Of a stretch of 64,000 nt of DNA, positions 61,842 through 64,000 are shown piece after piece; the stretch's first letter is position 1, and every line of letters begins with the position of its first letter. The stretch is from Thalassomonas viridans. Its GTDB lineage: Bacteria; Pseudomonadota; Gammaproteobacteria; Enterobacterales; Alteromonadaceae. Below the pieces are notes generated by a model. It was not told where the DNA came from. It saw only the letters and a program-made list of their open reading frames with translations, and ran no database searches. The position numbers and the translations under genes are program-made. The DNA is taken from NCBI RefSeq assembly GCF_000948985.2, contig NZ_CP059733.1:3534001-3598000 (forward strand), in the 5' to 3' direction.

Positions 61842-62426
61842 ATGCCAAATAAGAAAAAAACCAAAAAGGAACTAGAATCAGAAACTGCAGTAACATCAGC
61901 AGCCACACCGGAAGAACCTACACCGAAGGAAACAACACCGGAAAATGAACTGGAGCAGCTAAGATACCTTGTTTTTGGCGTTGCCAGGCAAGAGTTAACC
62001 GAGCACATCACAGCCATACACGATGAGCTCAAAGCCGCCCTGAGCACACAAGAGCAAAAATTCACCGCCCGACTCGACAAGCTTCAGCAAAGCATGGAAC
62101 AGCAATTCTCCCAAATGGACAAGCGAATCCGGCAGCTCGACAAAACCCATGATGATACCGAAGCCGGTTTACAAAAAAGCCTGGAAGGACTCGCATCCGA
62201 GCATGAAATACTGGTCGCCAACACAGAGCAGGACTTTAAAAAGATGGACCAGTCCCTCAATGATGAAAGCGCCTCACTGACGCACAGCTTTAACGAAAAA
62301 CTCGAACAGCTAGACGCTCACCTTGAAGAGGTCTCCAAAGAACTCAGCTCATCAAAAACTGACCGTAAAACCCTGGCGAAGCTGCTCGCAACCATGGCAA
62401 CCAACCTAGAAGATGACCAGCTATAA
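61842..62426 (+). CDS. Coiled-coil protein of unknown function, 194 aa
   Basis: The product is almost entirely charged helix: a Lys/Glu/Thr-rich N-terminal tail (about 1-38), then ELEQLRYLVFGVARQELTEHI and continuous heptad-like coiled coil (DKLQQSMEQQFSQMDKRIRQL) to the end. The L-R-x-L-x-x-G segment resembles the opening motif of the next gene's product (IRRLILGKENRLV), suggesting that the two proteins share a targeting or interaction element. The start is ATG 61842; a GTG one codon upstream is possible. Its stop overlaps the next start (TAATG), so the genes are coupled. Confidence 0.75.
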   Translation: MPNKKKTKKELESETAVTSAATPEEPTPKETTPENELEQLRYLVFGVARQELTEHITAIHDELKAALSTQEQKFTARLDKLQQSMEQQFSQMDKRIRQLDKTHDDTEAGLQKSLEGLASEHEILVANTEQDFKKMDQSLNDESASLTHSFNEKLEQLDAHLEEVSKELSSSKTDRKTLAKLLATMATNLEDDQL

Positions 62427-64000
62427 TGCCCAAAAGTACTTCAGCAGAACACGTTGAATCACGGCAGGACATAGAACAAATAAGAAGGCTGATACTGGGA
62501 AAGGAAAACCGCCTGGTCAGGGAGACCATCAAAGAGGAAGCCCGCAATACCGTGACCGGCGCCCTGACCGAGGCATTACACGACAGGCAAAACCAGGACG
62601 GCTCCATCGACAAGGTTTTGCAGCCCCTGGTGGAAGATTCTGTCGAAAAATCTGTCACCCACAACCGTGAACGCCTGGTCAGCTCGTTATACCCTTTAGT
62701 CGGCAGTTTGGTAAGAAAGTCTGTCACTGCCTTTTTGGCCGATTTTATGGAAAAAACCAACCAGCTGATTGAAAACAGCCTGACCATCAAGGGCCTGAAA
62801 TGGCGCATAAAAGCAAAGCAGGCCGGGGTCAGTTTTGCCCAATACGCGGCTTCACAGACTTTTGTTTATCGCGTCGAACACATCCTGCTTATTCACAGGG
62901 AAACCGGCTTGCTGCTCAACTCGGTTGATTTAAGCCATAAAGGCAAAAGCGACCCGGCCCTGATTTCTGCCATGCTGACGGCAATTAATGATTTTGTCGG
63001 CGATTCGTTTCTAGCCGGCGAAGACGGCCTCAAAGAAGAATTACAGGCCGTCAGCACAGACAATTTTAACCTGTTAATCAAACCCGGCCCCAGCGCTTTG
63101 GTGGTTGCCGCGGTGATCGGCAGCCCGCCGCAAAAAGTCAGTGATCAGCTGCAGCTGACGTTGGAAGAGATTCACCGTTTATATATCAATGAACTTAACG
63201 ATTTTGACGGCGATAACCAGACTTTTAAAAACTCCGCCAACCTGCTGCGCGACTGTTTATTGTCAGAGCAGAAAAACACCGAGGAAAGCGGCAAAAAAAT
63301 CCCCTGGCCAGCCTGGACTTTGCTGATACTCGCACTGATATACGGCGGCTATCAGACCATGCTCTGGTTTAACAACAATCAGCTGGAGGGCAAGATCAAA
63401 CAACTGGCCCATCAGCCGGGCATCATCATCAAACAGCTGGAAGTATATGGTAACAACAGAATTAAACTCGACATCCTGCGGGATCCTGATGCTATAACCA
63501 TCTCCGGCTGGTTTCAGGAACACGGTTTAGCCGTTAACCGCCTTAATATCAGCGAGCACCGTTATCATTCCCTTGACCCGGAAATCATACACATGCGCGC
63601 ACGTCAGATACTTGCCCGGTATCCAGGCATAGCCTCCACCTGGCAAAACAACAGGCTTACCCTGTCAGGCGCCTTAGATATCATCGAAATGGAAAAATTG
63701 CGCAATAAGCTGTCAATCGCCGGATTTGCCGAACCAATGAATCTCAGCACCGCACAATTGCAATTAACCCCGGCTTTTGCACCGGCGACAGATACGGCAA
63801 CAGAAAATAAAATCAAACAACAGGTCTTTAACACCCTGGTGGGGCAAATATCCTCCATCCAGCTTGACTTTGCCGTGGCAAGTGAGGCCATCACACCGAA
63901 AATGCACTTGGCTTTGCAACGCATCTATCGGGATATCTCCCGGTTAACCCCCCTGGCGGAAACACTTGAATTAAGCTTCGGGCTGCTCATTATCGGCAGC
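62426..64000 (+). CDS. Membrane-anchored protein, probable OmpA-family fusion (partial, runs off the window)
   Basis: 525 codons are open to the last base with no stop, so the 3' end is missing. It begins with IRRLILGKENRLV, has a soluble helical region including FVYRVEHILLIHRETGLLL and SALVVAAVIGSPP, one transmembrane helix at about 293-315 (WPAWTLLILALIYGGYQTML), and then BON-like repeats (ITISGWFQ; WQNNRLTLSGALDIIE). The first part matches a family known as 'OmpA family protein', whose C-terminus binds peptidoglycan and which often precedes a Rab-like small GTPase. The OmpA part would lie beyond the window and is inferred. Confidence 0.8.
   Translation, partial: MPKSTSAEHVESRQDIEQIRRLILGKENRLVRETIKEEARNTVTGALTEALHDRQNQDGSIDKVLQPLVEDSVEKSVTHNRERLVSSLYPLVGSLVRKSVTAFLADFMEKTNQLIENSLTIKGLKWRIKAKQAGVSFAQYAASQTFVYRVEHILLIHRETGLLLNSVDLSHKGKSDPALISAMLTAINDFVGDSFLAGEDGLKEELQAVSTDNFNLLIKPGPSALVVAAVIGSPPQKVSDQLQLTLEEIHRLYINELNDFDGDNQTFKNSANLLRDCLLSEQKNTEESGKKIPWPAWTLLILALIYGGYQTMLWFNNNQLEGKIKQLAHQPGIIIKQLEVYGNNRIKLDILRDPDAITISGWFQEHGLAVNRLNISEHRYHSLDPEIIHMRARQILARYPGIASTWQNNRLTLSGALDIIEMEKLRNKLSIAGFAEPMNLSTAQLQLTPAFAPATDTATENKIKQQVFNTLVGQISSIQLDFAVASEAITPKMHLALQRIYRDISRLTPLAETLELSFGLLIIGS

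Overview
The window reads as a chromosomal segment of a marine gammaproteobacterium, most like Alteromonadales and probably close to Colwelliaceae/Thalassomonas or Pseudoalteromonas. This rests on gene content (a D-glutamate catabolic set described from Pseudoalteromonas, a TonB-dependent receptor with a secreted peptidase, a YbdL-type aminotransferase, a YbbAP-type ABC system) and on moderate GC. The assignment is inference. I saw no tRNA, rRNA, CRISPR array, transposase or integrase.

Region 1 (about 0.8-32.1 kb) is a complete-looking extracellular contractile injection system (eCIS, Afp/PVC-like) locus with all genes on the + strand. The order is tube cap/terminator (DUF4255), a 378-aa protein of unknown role, one sheath, two tube proteins, a 50-aa Afp6-like protein, LysM adaptor, VgrG-like spike, PAAR tip, gp25, two giant baseplate proteins (Afp11- and Afp12-like), a ~2,000-aa PKD/proline-rich protein where Afp13 usually lies, tape measure, AAA+ ATPase, and two DUF4157 (eCIS core) cargo-type proteins. 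The last, 1628 aa, looks like a modular effector: DUF4157 head, three ~140-aa repeats, long helical scaffold, nuclease-like C-terminal domain. A stand-alone FliG C-terminal domain protein is divergently encoded at the left edge.

Region 2 (33-34.3 kb) holds a two-lobed aspartic protease/PDZ lipoprotein. Region 3 (34.4-40.5 kb, AT-rich, all - strand) is a defence and conflict island: a SIR2 + HerA pair, a restriction-endonuclease-like gene, and a candidate membrane-acting toxin followed by two paralogous two-helix membrane proteins that look like duplicated immunity genes.

Region 4 (40.7-47.2 kb, - strand) is an envelope-response unit: YbbAP-like ABC transporter, DJ-1/PfpI protein, OmpR-family regulator and histidine kinase. 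GTGAAA-N5-GTGAAA direct repeats lie before both the ABC and the PfpI genes and are candidate regulator boxes. Region 5 (47.5-51.2 kb) has an aminotransferase, then an AT-rich block of orphan genes: a small protein, two secreted proteins and a degenerate MinD/FlhG-like ATPase. The block is flanked on the left by a decayed copy of the 3' end of the neighbouring amidohydrolase gene.

Region 6 (51.1-61.6 kb) appears to be a D-amino-acid/peptide scavenging regulon: D-aminoacylase-like lipoprotein, M14 carboxypeptidase, TonB receptor, GltS symporter, LysR regulator, DgcN and DgcA. A 17-bp dyad, CATAACC-N3-GGTTATG, occurs three times in its control regions, twice exactly 98 bases before a start codon. 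Region 7 (61.8 kb to the end) has a coiled-coil protein and the start of a membrane-anchored protein of the type that usually ends in an OmpA domain.
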